Shown: one piece after another, positions 17,305 to 27,631 of the stretch | Numbering within the stretch: the first letter of the stretch is position 1 | How the letters are laid out: each line of letters starts with the position of its first letter | Origin: Adhaeribacter radiodurans | GTDB lineage: Bacteria > Bacteroidota > Bacteroidia > Cytophagales > Hymenobacteraceae | Direction: 5' to 3' | DNA length: 64,000 nucleotides | NCBI RefSeq assembly: GCF_014075995.1 | Contig: NZ_CP055153.1 | Location: forward strand, 5,642,001 to 5,706,000 | Translations under genes and position numbers: made by a program | The notes under the pieces: model-generated | Database searches by the model: none | What the model saw: only the letters and a program-made list of their open reading frames with translations | What the model was told of the DNA's origin: nothing

Positions 17305-18924
17305 TTAATAACCAGGATTTTGCGGGAAAGAAGCCGCTCCTCCTTCAGTCCGGTCAATTTGGTCGTTTGGAATTGGGCGCAGTACATGGAACGGTTGAAT
17401 ATTGGGAGCACCATCCGGATTATATTTTTTAACCCGATCTATTAAGGTACCGGTTCTTACTAAATCAAACCAACGATCCATTTCTCCTAATAACTCGCGG
17501 GCCCGCTCATCTAAAATAAAATCTATGTTGAGTTGGTCAGCTGTTATTTCCATGGCTGTTTCTTTACCGGGCAAAGCTGCCCGGCGCCGCACTGCGTTTA
17601 TATATTGTACCGCTTCTTCAATATTTCCAACTTTATACAAAGCTTCGGCGGCAATAAGATACGTTTCTGCTAAACGGGCCACCATAAAATCGCGGGAACC
17701 GGGTTCATGCTGTATGGAAGGCCGAAGGGGATCTAAAAATTTACTTAATGAAGGAAAATAACGGTAATTACCCGGAGCTAATACGGCCGTCCGATCAATA
17801 ATTTCATAATTTTTAGTTGCTTTTACTTCTGCGGGAACATCATAAGGTGCTACCCAAATAGCTGTATCGCCCAGTTTCATACCAGGAGCTAGAGTAGCCG
17901 GATTATTGGCGTAAAACACTTGCTTAAAGGAGCCGTCGTAGCGCGAATCTTTGGTGCGATCGAATAAGTCGAGCGTATACAAAGTAGGCTTAAATCGCTT
18001 AAACGGACGACCATTGGCGATATCGCGCATTGTTCCTTTATGGCCGGCATCGTATTCCATTAAAAAGTAAAGGTGCCCACTATTACCCGTACTATTTGTT
18101 ATTAAATCCTGGGTATATTGCACCGACCATACCACTTCGGAGTGCTGCTGGTTGCCCTGATCAAACACCGAAGCAAACCTGGGCAATAAAGCAAAATCAT
18201 AGTTAGAAATTACTCCTTTGGCCAGATCTGCTGCCCGTTGGTTATCGTCTGGTTTAGCGGCCTCCGGAATACTTGCCCGGGTTAAAAGCACTTTAGCTAA
18301 TAAGTGTTCCGCAGCGGGTTTAGTAGCCCGCCCGTAATCGTTTTGTTTTGCTGGTAATACGGCAATGGCACTTTCCAGGTCAGAGACAATAACATCGTAC
18401 ACATCTTTTACCGGCGACCGGCTGGCGGTGATCTGTACGTCGGTAGTTTCTTTAAGAGCCAAATGCAATGGTCCGTAGGTTTGTACCAGCACAAAATAAT
18501 ACTGCGCTCGCAAAAATCTAGCCTCTGCTACCCGAATGCCTTTTAGGGTTTCATCTAATTGAATGGTAGGAGCCCGATCAATTACTGTATTAGTAGTGTT
18601 AATAGCCCGGTAAAAATCATTCCAGAGATCCCGGATATAATCTACCTGCGCATTTAAATTAGGAGTATAATCGTTTACGAATTTATAATCGCCGTCGGCA
18701 CCTTTGGTATAGGTATCGGTACCAAAAACCGTGAGCGTAAAACCGCGCTGGGTTCCGTACCAGGTCCGTAAGGGTTCGTACGATGCTTTTACTGCGTCTT
18801 CGAAACCCGTAGCGGTTGCATAATACTCCGGAGTAACACTGGATACTACTTTTTCGTCCAGAACATCCTTACAAGCTTGACTAAAAAAAGCCAGACTGCC
18901 TATTAGTAATAATATCTTCTTCAT
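17305..18924 (-). CDS. SusD/RagB-family glycan-binding outer-membrane lipoprotein
   Basis: This 539-residue lipoprotein (MKKILLLIGSLAFFSQAC, lipobox SQAC) is the surface lid of the SusCD importer. SusD features are the helical TPR-like scaffold (ARFLRAQYYFVLVQTYG, TYLIAAEALYKVGN), the VQYINAVRRRA motif, and the C-terminal ERARELLGEMDRWFDLVRT. It binds the incoming glycan at the cell surface; the ligand is unknown. It is 21 bp behind susC and surely co-transcribed. Confidence 0.95.
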   Translation of the reverse strand: MKKILLLIGSLAFFSQACKDVLDEKVVSSVTPEYYATATGFEDAVKASYEPLRTWYGTQRGFTLTVFGTDTYTKGADGDYKFVNDYTPNLNAQVDYIRDLWNDFYRAINTTNTVIDRAPTIQLDETLKGIRVAEARFLRAQYYFVLVQTYGPLHLALKETTDVQITASRSPVKDVYDVIVSDLESAIAVLPAKQNDYGRATKPAAEHLLAKVLLTRASIPEAAKPDDNQRAADLAKGVISNYDFALLPRFASVFDQGNQQHSEVVWSVQYTQDLITNSTGNSGHLYFLMEYDAGHKGTMRDIANGRPFKRFKPTLYTLDLFDRTKDSRYDGSFKQVFYANNPATLAPGMKLGDTAIWVAPYDVPAEVKATKNYEIIDRTAVLAPGNYRYFPSLSKFLDPLRPSIQHEPGSRDFMVARLAETYLIAAEALYKVGNIEEAVQYINAVRRRAALPGKETAMEITADQLNIDFILDERARELLGEMDRWFDLVRTGTLIDRVKKYNPDGAPNIQPFHVLRPIPNDQIDRTEGGAASFPQNPGY

Positions 18925-18945
18925 AAAATAAATGCTTTCTTTTAA

Positions 18946-21900
18946 TTAAAACTTAGCGTTTAATCCAAACATAATCAGTCGGGCAGACGGCGTTCCGATG
19001 CTAATTAAGTTTGATTGTTCCCGGTCGTTGTTGCGCCCCCGGGCTTGTTCCGGATCCAGGTTATTGCCGTAATTGGAGAAAATAAAAGGATTTTGCGCAC
19101 TGGCATAAACCCGTAAAGAGGCCATTTTTAATTTATTACTAATAGCCGTTGGAATGTTATATCCTAAACTAATATTTCTAATTTTAGTGAAAGAGCCGTC
19201 GAAATAAGACATAGTAGTGTTATACAATGGACGCTCCTGGTTCTGGTTTGGCCGTGGATAAGCATTGGTTGGGTTATTGGGGGTCCAGTAGTCTACGTCC
19301 ATATTATTATAACGGCCCGCTAAAAAATTCAGGTTATTGTACAAATCGCTCTGAATCATACTTCCCTGGCGGGTGAAAATAAAGAAGGAGAAGTCAATGC
19401 CTTTATAGCTGAAACGGTTGGTAATACCGCCGGACCAGTCCGGAATATCAGAGCCTAATATTACCCGGTCTAAAGCATTAATGGCACCATCGTTATTCAG
19501 GTCTTTTACTTTTATTTCACCGGGCGCCTGCTTGTATAGTAAAGCCTGGTCTTTCTCAGCCGTTTGCCAGATTCCTAATTTCTCATAATCATAATAAACG
19601 GTTAAGGGTTGGCCAATAAAGTACAAACTTCCTACATCGTCTTTCTTCCCGTTATAAATTTCTACAATTTGCTCTTTGTTCGAGTTAAAATTAATATCAG
19701 TAGTCCATTTAAAACCATTTCCTCCCATATCCACATTTACCGTGGAAACAGCTATCTCCAAGCCAGAATTTTTGCTTTTTCCTACATTTTGCAAAACACT
19801 GCCATAGCCACTGGTAAAGGGCAGGTTTCTGGGCATTAATAAATCGAAGGTATTCTGCTGGTACACTTCCACTGAACCGGAAATCCGGTTATTGATAAAT
19901 CCAAAATCTAAGCCCACGTTAGTGGTAGCCGTAGTTTCCCAGCGTAAATCCGGATTTACTAAAGTCCGGGGAGAATATCCAAATGCTCCGGTAGTTCCAA
20001 AAGCATACGTAGTCCGGTTTAAAGAACCTTGGGTAGCGTAAGCGCCTATGCCCTGGTTACCGGTAAGACCATAGCTAGCTCTTAATTTTAAATTATCGAT
20101 AAAGGCAATACTCTTTATAAAAGGCTCTTCGCTAATACGCCAGCCAATGGCTGCTGAAGGGAAAAAACCATATTTCTTGGTATCGCCGAATAATCCAGTT
20201 TCACCGGCAAATTTAGACGAACCATCAATCCGGGTGGTTAACGTTAAAAGGTATTTATCCCTAAAACCGTAATTAACCCGACCCATGTAAGACAATAAAC
20301 CACTTTCGTTTAAGTCACTGTCTATCCCTTCAATATTTGGTGCATGTGATAATTTATAAAATAATTGCCTGGCAGAAGTTAAACCACTTGCCTTGATTTG
20401 ATAAAATTCACGACGCTCTTTTTGAATAGAAAATAAGCCGGTAATATTTAAATCATGCACCTCATTAAACTTCTTACTATAGTTCAGGATATTTTCCAGA
20501 GTATAAGAGAATAAATAATTATTATCGTTCTGGGCAAAAGGAGTTCCGCCCGAACGAGCATTAGTAAGGCTGGCTATAAACTGGCCGCTACGCCGCGAAG
20601 AATAATCTGGCCCGAAGTTTAAGCGGTAAGATAAGCCCTTTGCAATTTGGTATTCGGCAAATAAGCTGGTAAAAATACGGCCCCGCCGGTTTTCATTAAC
20701 TACGGCATTGGGTACTACTTCTAACAAAGGGTTGGTCTGAGCGCCATCCGTGGTATTCCGAAAAAGCAGGTTGCCGTTGGCATCGTAAGGCGAACCTAAT
20801 GGATTTTCCCGTAACGTAACGCCAAAAGGATTAGGCCCAATATTCAGCTTACCCAAACTTCCCATCATGGTTACCCCAAATTTTAATTTATCGGTAATCT
20901 GTTGGTCCAGGGAAATCCGGATGTTATCGCGGGTAAAATCCTGGCCAATCGTTACTCCTTTTTCAAAGAAATGATTAAAAGAAACCGAATAGCGGGTTTT
21001 TTCGGTACCGCCCGATATGCCTAATTGATGGCTTTGCTGCGTACCCGTACGTGTAATGTAATCCTGGTAATTAGTAGAACGGCCCGAAGCAATACCTTCT
21101 AATTCCACGGCATCAAATATAAGTTTATCCGCGGCAGGATCTGTAGGTCCGGCCGGGTACCTTCCAACTGTCCGGCGCGATTCGCGTTTGTATTCGGCAA
21201 ACTCTGGCCCGTTCATTACATCGTACTGGTTAATAATTTTATTTACCCCAAAATACCCATCGTAGGAAATGCTTATTTTCCCGGGCGCTCCTCTCTTGGT
21301 TGTAACAATTACTACCCCGTTGGCCCCCCTGGACCCGTAAATGGCCGTAGAAGAAGCATCTTTTAAAACTTCCATTGATTCAATATCCTGCGGATTTATG
21401 TCGTTGATGTCGCCTGAAAGCGGAATACCATCTACCACAAAAAGCGGATCGTTACCGGCATTAAAAGAACGCCGTCCCCGGATACGCACGTTTACGCCTC
21501 CTCCCGGACTGCTTCCCTGGCTTAAAACTTCTACCCCGGCTGCTCTCCCCTGCAAAGCTTGCTGCGGATTGGTAATAGGCAGTTCCGATATTTCTTTGGA
21601 GGACACAGAAGAAATTGCCCCAGTTACCTGGCTTTTCTTTTGCGTACCGTAACCTACTACTACTACTTCCTGCAAAGCTTTGGTATCATCGGTCATCGAA
21701 ATGTTTACGGCACCAGGCCCATTTATTTGTTTTTCCTGAGTGGTGTACCCAATAAAAGAAAACACCAGGGTAACTGGTTTTTCGGGTATAGCCAATGAAT
21801 AAGTTCCATCGGGAGCAGTGGTTGCCCCCAGAGTGGTACCTTTTACTAAAACAGTTACCCCCGGTAGAGGTTCGTTGTTAGCAGTGGTAACCTTACCAGT

Positions 21901-22068
21901 TATCTGCCAATCAAATACTACTCCCTTTATACCAACCTTAGAAGATGCAAGCTTAAAAGAGTACGAATGCGGCTCTGACCTTGGTGCCGCATGAGCCTTA
22001 AAAAAAGCGGTAGCGCTTATTAATAAAATACAAATTTTTAAGTTGTTCCAAAGAGTAAAACTTTTCAT
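18946..22068 (-). CDS. SusC/RagA-family TonB-dependent outer-membrane transporter
   Basis: The frame opens at 22116; the ATG at 22068 starts the signal peptide (MKSFTLWNNLKICILLIS), so about 1,040 residues. A CarboxypepD_reg-like domain comes first (GKVTTANNEPLPGVTVLVKG), then the SusC signature VVVVGYGTQKKSQVTGAISS around the TonB box, a plug with GSRGANGVVIVTTKRG, a 22-strand barrel, and a terminal phenylalanine. It pulls SusD-bound oligosaccharide across the outer membrane using TonB. No sigma/anti-sigma or hybrid kinase gene is adjacent. Confidence 0.95.
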   Translation of the reverse strand: MKSFTLWNNLKICILLISATAFFKAHAAPRSEPHSYSFKLASSKVGIKGVVFDWQITGKVTTANNEPLPGVTVLVKGTTLGATTAPDGTYSLAIPEKPVTLVFSFIGYTTQEKQINGPGAVNISMTDDTKALQEVVVVGYGTQKKSQVTGAISSVSSKEISELPITNPQQALQGRAAGVEVLSQGSSPGGGVNVRIRGRRSFNAGNDPLFVVDGIPLSGDINDINPQDIESMEVLKDASSTAIYGSRGANGVVIVTTKRGAPGKISISYDGYFGVNKIINQYDVMNGPEFAEYKRESRRTVGRYPAGPTDPAADKLIFDAVELEGIASGRSTNYQDYITRTGTQQSHQLGISGGTEKTRYSVSFNHFFEKGVTIGQDFTRDNIRISLDQQITDKLKFGVTMMGSLGKLNIGPNPFGVTLRENPLGSPYDANGNLLFRNTTDGAQTNPLLEVVPNAVVNENRRGRIFTSLFAEYQIAKGLSYRLNFGPDYSSRRSGQFIASLTNARSGGTPFAQNDNNYLFSYTLENILNYSKKFNEVHDLNITGLFSIQKERREFYQIKASGLTSARQLFYKLSHAPNIEGIDSDLNESGLLSYMGRVNYGFRDKYLLTLTTRIDGSSKFAGETGLFGDTKKYGFFPSAAIGWRISEEPFIKSIAFIDNLKLRASYGLTGNQGIGAYATQGSLNRTTYAFGTTGAFGYSPRTLVNPDLRWETTATTNVGLDFGFINNRISGSVEVYQQNTFDLLMPRNLPFTSGYGSVLQNVGKSKNSGLEIAVSTVNVDMGGNGFKWTTDINFNSNKEQIVEIYNGKKDDVGSLYFIGQPLTVYYDYEKLGIWQTAEKDQALLYKQAPGEIKVKDLNNDGAINALDRVILGSDIPDWSGGITNRFSYKGIDFSFFIFTRQGSMIQSDLYNNLNFLAGRYNNMDVDYWTPNNPTNAYPRPNQNQERPLYNTTMSYFDGSFTKIRNISLGYNIPTAISNKLKMASLRVYASAQNPFIFSNYGNNLDPEQARGRNNDREQSNLISIGTPSARLIMFGLNAKF

Positions 22069-22396
22069 ATAAGCAACTATTAAAATTATAAAGTTTCTAA
22101 AAATAGCGGATTGCAAGAAATTAAATTAAACCCAGCATTAAAAAGCAAGCGATTAACCTAATTAACAGATTAATAAAACAAATAAGAATAAACCCTATGT
22201 TTTATTAGGAAATATATAATATGGAAGCTTTAATAAATTCTAAAATTGTTTAATCTTAAAATTTATAGTGTTTGCACCTTAACGCAGGCGGCTCTAACGT
22301 AAATAGTGTTTTTAGAGCAAGGATTCAACAATCATACAAAATTTAAAAACAAATAACAAGCAAGTAAATACTGAAAAAATAACATTTATACACGCA

Positions 22397-22414
22397 AACG
22401 TTTCCGATAACGTT
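22397..22414. promoter_or_regulatory. Operator-like site upstream of susC
   Basis: The 18-bp AACGTTTCCGATAACGTT has two AACGTT half-words around TCCGAT and matches the site at 17221-17238 at 16 of 18 positions. It lies about 330 bp before the susC start. AACGTT-rich dyads are typical of LacI-family operators, so a LacI-like regulator of this locus is inferred. Confidence 0.5.
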
Positions 22415-22722
22415 CTCAACAAAAAGTATTTTGTTAAGCTCAAAAAAATTGGAGATTCTTCTGGAAAATTATGGCAAAGCTTAGAGCATTAAATTAATAT
22501 TTCAGCTTTTGGATCGTAAAAACTGGTTTAACCCGGAAAGGTGAAGCAGCATGAAATAACTACAATTAAAAAATCAAGAAAGAGGTAACAGGCAGGAAGA
22601 AAATGGGGAATTACAATATCTATTCTGTACCAATGCCACCTTTTGGCGAAAAGCTTTATGAATAAGTAAAAGAATTGGGATACTCCTATCGGCAGAACGG
22701 AGAATAGATGCAAGAACTTGTT

Positions 22723-22956
22723 TTAATAACGAATTACTAATTCTTCCGGTGATTCTGTGCCTACTTCCGGAATAAAATAACCTCCAATTACAATACCTGT
22801 TTGAGGTTTACCAGTAAAACAATTACCAACTACGTCCGTCAGGGTAGGGGCAATTGCAGAAGGACCAGAATGGTTATTCTGTTTTATAGGCCGAAAATCG
22901 CGGAAAATAAAAGTTTTACATACATCGTAAACTTTTAAACACGAAAATTTAATCAT
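22723..22956 (-). CDS. Possible small protein or gene remnant
   Basis: An open frame of 77 codons ending in GIVIGGYFIPEVGTESPEELVIRY, with fairly protein-like composition in its second half. It has no signal peptide, no recognisable domain and no convincing start context. It may be a real orphan or the tail of a lost gene. Confidence 0.25.
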   Translation of the reverse strand: MIKFSCLKVYDVCKTFIFRDFRPIKQNNHSGPSAIAPTLTDVVGNCFTGKPQTGIVIGGYFIPEVGTESPEELVIRY

Positions 22957-23264
22957 ATAGTATTCCTGTTCGCTCGATAATTAAGTAGTTTCTCAATTTT
23001 ACCATACAATAGTAACTGTTATTCTATGTTTTAAAAAAGAAAATTCGCTACGCTGAGTAACATGAATATACAACACGAATTTTGTTTAGCATTATTCTTT
23101 ATTACTACTAAACAATATAACCTATTATACAATTACAAAATACAACTAATTGATTACTATTGATTTATATATAAATATAAATTAAAAAGTTGTGTTACTT
23201 ACTCTTGATAATAATAAGTAAGTAATCAGTATTTACAGCAAAAAAGCCGTATTTATAACATAAT

Positions 23265-24371
23265 TTAGTTATTTCGGGCAGGATCTATCTTTACCAACAT
23301 GCGTTGCGCCAGTACCTGCAAAGAAAGAATAGTACTACATAAGGTAAGTGCCGGAAAAAACAATAACCACCAGGCTTGGTAATTAGCCTGAATTCCCTTC
23401 ATCATTCTTCCCCAACTAGCAATATCGGCCGGTACACCTATGTTTAAAAAAGACAAAGTGGCTTCCAGGCTCATCAAACTACCTAAACCAAAAGCTACTG
23501 CTACAATAACCGGGGGCAAGGCATTTGGTAAGGCTTCCCGGAAAAGAATACGTTTTTCAGATAACCCTACTGCTCGGGCAGCCTGAACATAAGGCAATTC
23601 TCTTATTTGCAAAAGCTCGCTTCGCACTAAACGGGCAATACTGGTCCAATATGTAAGAGTAGCCAGTAAAACAATATTCATCAGGGCAGGTTGGGCAAAA
23701 GCCGCCAAACACATCACTAACAACAATCGCGGAACTGATCCTATAATTTCAATCAGCTTAAGGATAAGCTGATCTACGGGTAAATTTACTTTTTTCTGCA
23801 GACCAAACCTTTTTAATACTTTTACCATTAACCAACCTAAAATACTGATTGTACTAAAAATTAGCAGTAAGTATCCGAATTGCTTTAAAATTGCTCCTGA
23901 ACCTGTTTGGAAGGCGTGCATCCAACTAAGTTGCTGAATGTAAAAGCCATAATAAATACCTGCTAAGAGTACAAGTACACTAACTGCCAACGAAACCAAA
24001 GAAACTTGAAAACCGGTATTTCCCCAGAAACCGGCCAAACTACCCAATGCTATTCCAATAATTGTGGCGAGCAACATAGCGGGTACACTCACGAGTAAAG
24101 CGGTTTGAGCCCCAGTTACCAGATTAGCCAGAACATCGCGTCCTAATAAATCGGTGCCCAGCCAATTAATTGCTTCGTTATTTAAAATTGTAGAAAAGCT
24201 GAAAGGAGGAGTATTGGCTTGTGCTAAGTTTATTTTATTAGGATCTGGTAGCCAGCCAGATTGAGGACCGACTAAGCCAATCAGTAAAAAAATAAATAAG
24301 TATCCAGCGGCGAGTTTCTCTTGCCAGCGCCAGTTTGCTCCTCTCCTACGCGTTGCATTTTCTTCAATCAT
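23265..24371 (-). CDS. Oligopeptide-type ABC transporter permease (DppC-like)
   Basis: A 368-residue inner-membrane permease. The N-terminus has TM1 followed by LLGTDLLGRDVLA-type sequence (NWLGTDLLGRDVLANL), diagnostic of DppC/OppC. The ATPase-contacting EAA loop is REALPNALPPVIVAVAFG. It is longer than the usual 290-300 residues because of an extra hydrophobic insertion at about residues 125-190. It overlaps the upstream permease gene by 4 bases (ATGA), so the two are translationally coupled. Confidence 0.9.
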   Translation of the reverse strand: MIEENATRRRGANWRWQEKLAAGYLFIFLLIGLVGPQSGWLPDPNKINLAQANTPPFSFSTILNNEAINWLGTDLLGRDVLANLVTGAQTALLVSVPAMLLATIIGIALGSLAGFWGNTGFQVSLVSLAVSVLVLLAGIYYGFYIQQLSWMHAFQTGSGAILKQFGYLLLIFSTISILGWLMVKVLKRFGLQKKVNLPVDQLILKLIEIIGSVPRLLLVMCLAAFAQPALMNIVLLATLTYWTSIARLVRSELLQIRELPYVQAARAVGLSEKRILFREALPNALPPVIVAVAFGLGSLMSLEATLSFLNIGVPADIASWGRMMKGIQANYQAWWLLFFPALTLCSTILSLQVLAQRMLVKIDPARNN

Positions 24372-25759
24372 GCCTGTACCCTTATGCGTGGGTCGGCCAG
24401 AAAATAGAATACATCTGCCAGAATGTGTGCTCCTATCTTTATTAAGCCCAGATAAAGTACTATACCCGTTAATACCGGAAAATCGCGGGCCTGCACCGTT
24501 CCAACCAGTAAAAGCCCCATACCCGGTATAGAATAAATATTTTCTATTACGGCGGCTCCCGTAATTACTGCTGGCAGAAAGCCGGTAAAAAGCGTAATAA
24601 CAGGTAACAAAGCATTGCGCAACACGTGCCGCCTTAACACTACTCGTTCTGATAGCCCTTTTGCCCTTGCCGTTAGAATAAAATCCCGTTGCTGTAAATG
24701 CTGCACAGCCTGGTATATTTGACCTGTTACGTAAGGCAAACTAGCTAGGGTTAAGCTCATTACCGGTAGAATAAAATAAGGTAGTTGATAGATCCAGGCA
24801 ACAATCTTTGGTATTCCAGCCGCGAGATTTCTTCCAGAACCATAAGTTGGAAAAAGAGGAAGATAAGCGGAACTGGCAAAAAAAGTAAGTAAAACCAAAG
24901 CAATTATAAAAAGCGGCACGCTATCTAAAGCGTATAAAATAGTTAAGAAAACCGAACGCCATTTAAACTGACTAGCTTTACTTAACCAAATACTTAATTC
25001 AAAAGCCAGAAAAAATATTAAGCCTAAACTTAAAACAGTAATAAAAAAAGTATTAGTAAATGCTTCGGCAATTTTTTCATTCACGGGAACCTGGTCGCGG
25101 CAGGAAACTCCTAAATCGCCGAGAATAAAATTTTTGAGCCAAGCATGATATTGATTTTTGGTGCCGTGCCAAGTAAAAGCCGGCAATAAATGACTGGCTG
25201 GCTGCGCTTGCTGCTGAATAATTTTTACTTGTTGCTGCCCTAATTTAACTTGGGAAATAAAATAAATGGGTAACAACTGGCGCCTTGCCTCTTGCTCCAC
25301 ATTTACTAAAGTTTGCCTTATTTGATTTGCACCTGTTAATTTAAAAACAGATTCGAGCTGTTGCGTAAGATGCTGCTTACCAGGTATTGCTAATTGCGGT
25401 ATCTGTGACAACTGCTTTTCTAAAGCTGCAAGCGTGTGGTAAAAAGTAGCTATTGCCGGCCAATTACCGTAGGTTAAAATTAAAGATTTTAGAAACAAAC
25501 GGTGGGTTTCTGGTTGTACCCGGTATAAAGTATCGGGTTCGGCCTGAGAACGGATAGAAAAATAAAAAAGAGGAACAATGGGTTCCGGATTATTAGTGCG
25601 ACCGGGAGATTCTACCTGATCAAGTGTTTGGCCAATTTCTCCTTGTTGCCAATCCTGACAAGTACCCGGAACCACTTTACTTAATATAAAAACTAAAGAA
25701 CAAATTATCCAGAGAGTAGGCAGTACCAGTAGCAAGCGTTTAAGTACATACCGCAGCAT
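24368..25759 (-). CDS. Oligopeptide-type ABC transporter permease (DppB-like)
   Basis: Starts MMLRYVLKRLLLVLPTLWI, a DppB-type TM1. A GTG one codon earlier (25762) abuts the lipoprotein stop, but the ATG at 25759 is preferred. The EAA loop is RHVLRNALLPVITLFTGF and the end is ADVFYFLADPRIR. At 463 residues it is about 130 longer than usual; the excess is a glutamine-rich periplasmic region at about 35-205 between TM1 and DLGVSCRDQVPV. Such insertions recur in Bacteroidota. No ATPase gene is adjacent. Confidence 0.88.
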   Translation of the reverse strand: MLRYVLKRLLLVLPTLWIICSLVFILSKVVPGTCQDWQQGEIGQTLDQVESPGRTNNPEPIVPLFYFSIRSQAEPDTLYRVQPETHRLFLKSLILTYGNWPAIATFYHTLAALEKQLSQIPQLAIPGKQHLTQQLESVFKLTGANQIRQTLVNVEQEARRQLLPIYFISQVKLGQQQVKIIQQQAQPASHLLPAFTWHGTKNQYHAWLKNFILGDLGVSCRDQVPVNEKIAEAFTNTFFITVLSLGLIFFLAFELSIWLSKASQFKWRSVFLTILYALDSVPLFIIALVLLTFFASSAYLPLFPTYGSGRNLAAGIPKIVAWIYQLPYFILPVMSLTLASLPYVTGQIYQAVQHLQQRDFILTARAKGLSERVVLRRHVLRNALLPVITLFTGFLPAVITGAAVIENIYSIPGMGLLLVGTVQARDFPVLTGIVLYLGLIKIGAHILADVFYFLADPRIRVQA

Positions 25760-25762
25760 CAC

Positions 25763-27487
25763 TTAATTATTCTTTAAATTAAAGGCACTAATATCATAGC
25801 CGGGTTTAATTGAAGAGATTTTTAAATTTGTATAATTTTTATGAATGGCAAGCCGATCAATATTAAAGTAAAGAAAAATAAGATTACTTTCTTCGTGCAT
25901 TACTTCCTGAAATTTGCGAAGTAACCTTGCCCGTTGCGAAATATCGGTGGTTTGTACAATATCCTCAATTAACGCATCACTTTGCTTTGTACCAAAACCA
26001 GTAAAATTTGCTCCTCCCGCAGCAGCGCTCTCAGAATGCAGAATGGGTTTATAATTAATTATTCCTGGGTTTCCGGTAGCGTTGCGAATCGTTACTTCAA
26101 AATCTTGTTCCCTTAACTTATTACTTAATAAAACGCTTTCTATAGGTTCAATAGTTACCGGGATGCGAATTTTAGAGGCAGCTTCCTGAAAAATAGCAGC
26201 AATATTCTCAAACTCAGGATTACCAACTTTATAATTAAATTTAATAGTTAAGGGAATTACCTGTCCATTTACCTGTTTTTGCCAGCCGTTATTATTCTGT
26301 TGCCAACCGGCCATTTGCAGCAAACGTTCTGCTTCCCGTAAATTAAAGAGATACGGCTGAATGCTATCGTTATAAAAATGCTTGTCTATGGGATTTACGA
26401 TGCCTACGGTGGGTCTGGCAAAGTTATGTTGGGTTACTTTAATTATCTTAGGAATATCCAATAAATGGGCGAGTGCTTGTCGCGTGTGCTTATCCGCAAA
26501 CTTCTTGCTTTTGCCGTTTATTCCAATATAGGTAAAATCGTAAGTGGCGGGGGTAAAAAGAGCATATCTTTCTAAAAAAGATTTATCTCGTTGTAATTGC
26601 ACAAAATTGTTAGGGGGTATGCCGGAATAAACATCTAATTGCTCATTATTTAAAGCCAAAAGTGCGGTGTAGCTTTCCGGAATAATCTGAAAATTGATAG
26701 AAGCCGGCTGCGCCGTAATGTAAGATGGTTGAGGTTTCAGGCGAGTTGCCCACCAATCTTTTTTTTGTTTTAGTTGTACGTATTGTCCGGTTTTCCAATC
26801 AACTAGTTCGTAGCCACCACTGCCTTTTAAAAAATCTTTATTGCGGGTAAACCGGGCACTGTTAAACCAATCTGCAAAGGCCTTTATTTTAGTATTTTGG
26901 CTAAGCGAATCATAACCATTTACTAAATTATGCACGGAAAATCCCGCTAAAAGGCGTTCCGGATCAACCAGGTGAGCAGGCAGAATGGCAAAATCACCGG
27001 TTTCCCAACCCATTTCGGGCACAAACCCTTTACATTCAATGGTAAACCTTCGCGGATCACGCGGGTCTAGCTTTATATCCTGAATATAATCCAGGCCTAT
27101 CCGTAATTTACTATTTTTTACCAGCGGAGCTTTAATAACTTTTAACGTAAAAGCTACATCTTGGGCAGTAATTGGTTTCTGATCGTCCCAAACAGCTTCT
27201 TTACGCAACTGGTAAGTAAAGTACGATTTATCTTTTTCTTGCAGTACCGCTGGTAGCTGTTCTACCAATAATGGTTTTAATTGCTGGTCTTGTAAATCTA
27301 TCGTTAAAAGCGACTGGTACAGTAGTGCAATAATCTGCCCTGCATTCATCGAATGAAAGGCAATCGGGTTTAAAGTTTCCGGATCCGCCGCCGCTCTAAC
27401 CACTACCTCTCCCTTATTACCCGAAGGTTGGCAAGCGTTAACAAACAACAAAAGTAGTAGAAAGAAGAAAAGCTTCTTTAGGCTCAT
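25763..27487 (-). CDS. ABC transporter substrate-binding lipoprotein (family 5)
   Basis: This 574-residue lipoprotein (signal MSLKKLFFFLLLLLF, lipobox VNAC) belongs to the SBP_bac_5/DppA class: AADPETLNPIAFHSMNAGQ at the start, KEAVWDDQKPITAQDVAFTL, and TRQALAHLLDIPKI. It captures peptides or similar ligands in the periplasm for the two permeases directly downstream (stop and next start abut). The ligand is not known; peptide and nickel binders share the fold. Confidence 0.9.
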   Translation of the reverse strand: MSLKKLFFFLLLLLFVNACQPSGNKGEVVVRAAADPETLNPIAFHSMNAGQIIALLYQSLLTIDLQDQQLKPLLVEQLPAVLQEKDKSYFTYQLRKEAVWDDQKPITAQDVAFTLKVIKAPLVKNSKLRIGLDYIQDIKLDPRDPRRFTIECKGFVPEMGWETGDFAILPAHLVDPERLLAGFSVHNLVNGYDSLSQNTKIKAFADWFNSARFTRNKDFLKGSGGYELVDWKTGQYVQLKQKKDWWATRLKPQPSYITAQPASINFQIIPESYTALLALNNEQLDVYSGIPPNNFVQLQRDKSFLERYALFTPATYDFTYIGINGKSKKFADKHTRQALAHLLDIPKIIKVTQHNFARPTVGIVNPIDKHFYNDSIQPYLFNLREAERLLQMAGWQQNNNGWQKQVNGQVIPLTIKFNYKVGNPEFENIAAIFQEAASKIRIPVTIEPIESVLLSNKLREQDFEVTIRNATGNPGIINYKPILHSESAAAGGANFTGFGTKQSDALIEDIVQTTDISQRARLLRKFQEVMHEESNLIFLYFNIDRLAIHKNYTNLKISSIKPGYDISAFNLKNN

Positions 27488-27631
27488 TGGATAATACTAT
27501 TAACTTATTTGAAGTTAAACAAAACTAAAACAAGTTAACAACAAATCTACTACTTAGCGTAAAATATAAGCTTATTTAGCAAGTAAGCCCTGTTTATGAG
27601 TACCAGATGCCGTACCTTTGACAAGGTACTT

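Larger units (their letters stand above)
22117..23264. other. Long intergenic region upstream of susC
   Basis: This 1.1-kb AT-rich stretch holds the susC leader and the operator-like site at 22397-22414. A weak minus-strand ORF (22723-22956) is listed separately; another at 22528-22713 looks spurious. I see no RNA gene and no clear promoter match. Confidence 0.5.

Noticed and set aside
22528-22713. 61-codon minus-strand open frame upstream of susC
   Set aside because: Hydrophobic and cysteine-rich without a sensible start, domain or signal cleavage site; typical chance frame in AT-rich DNA.
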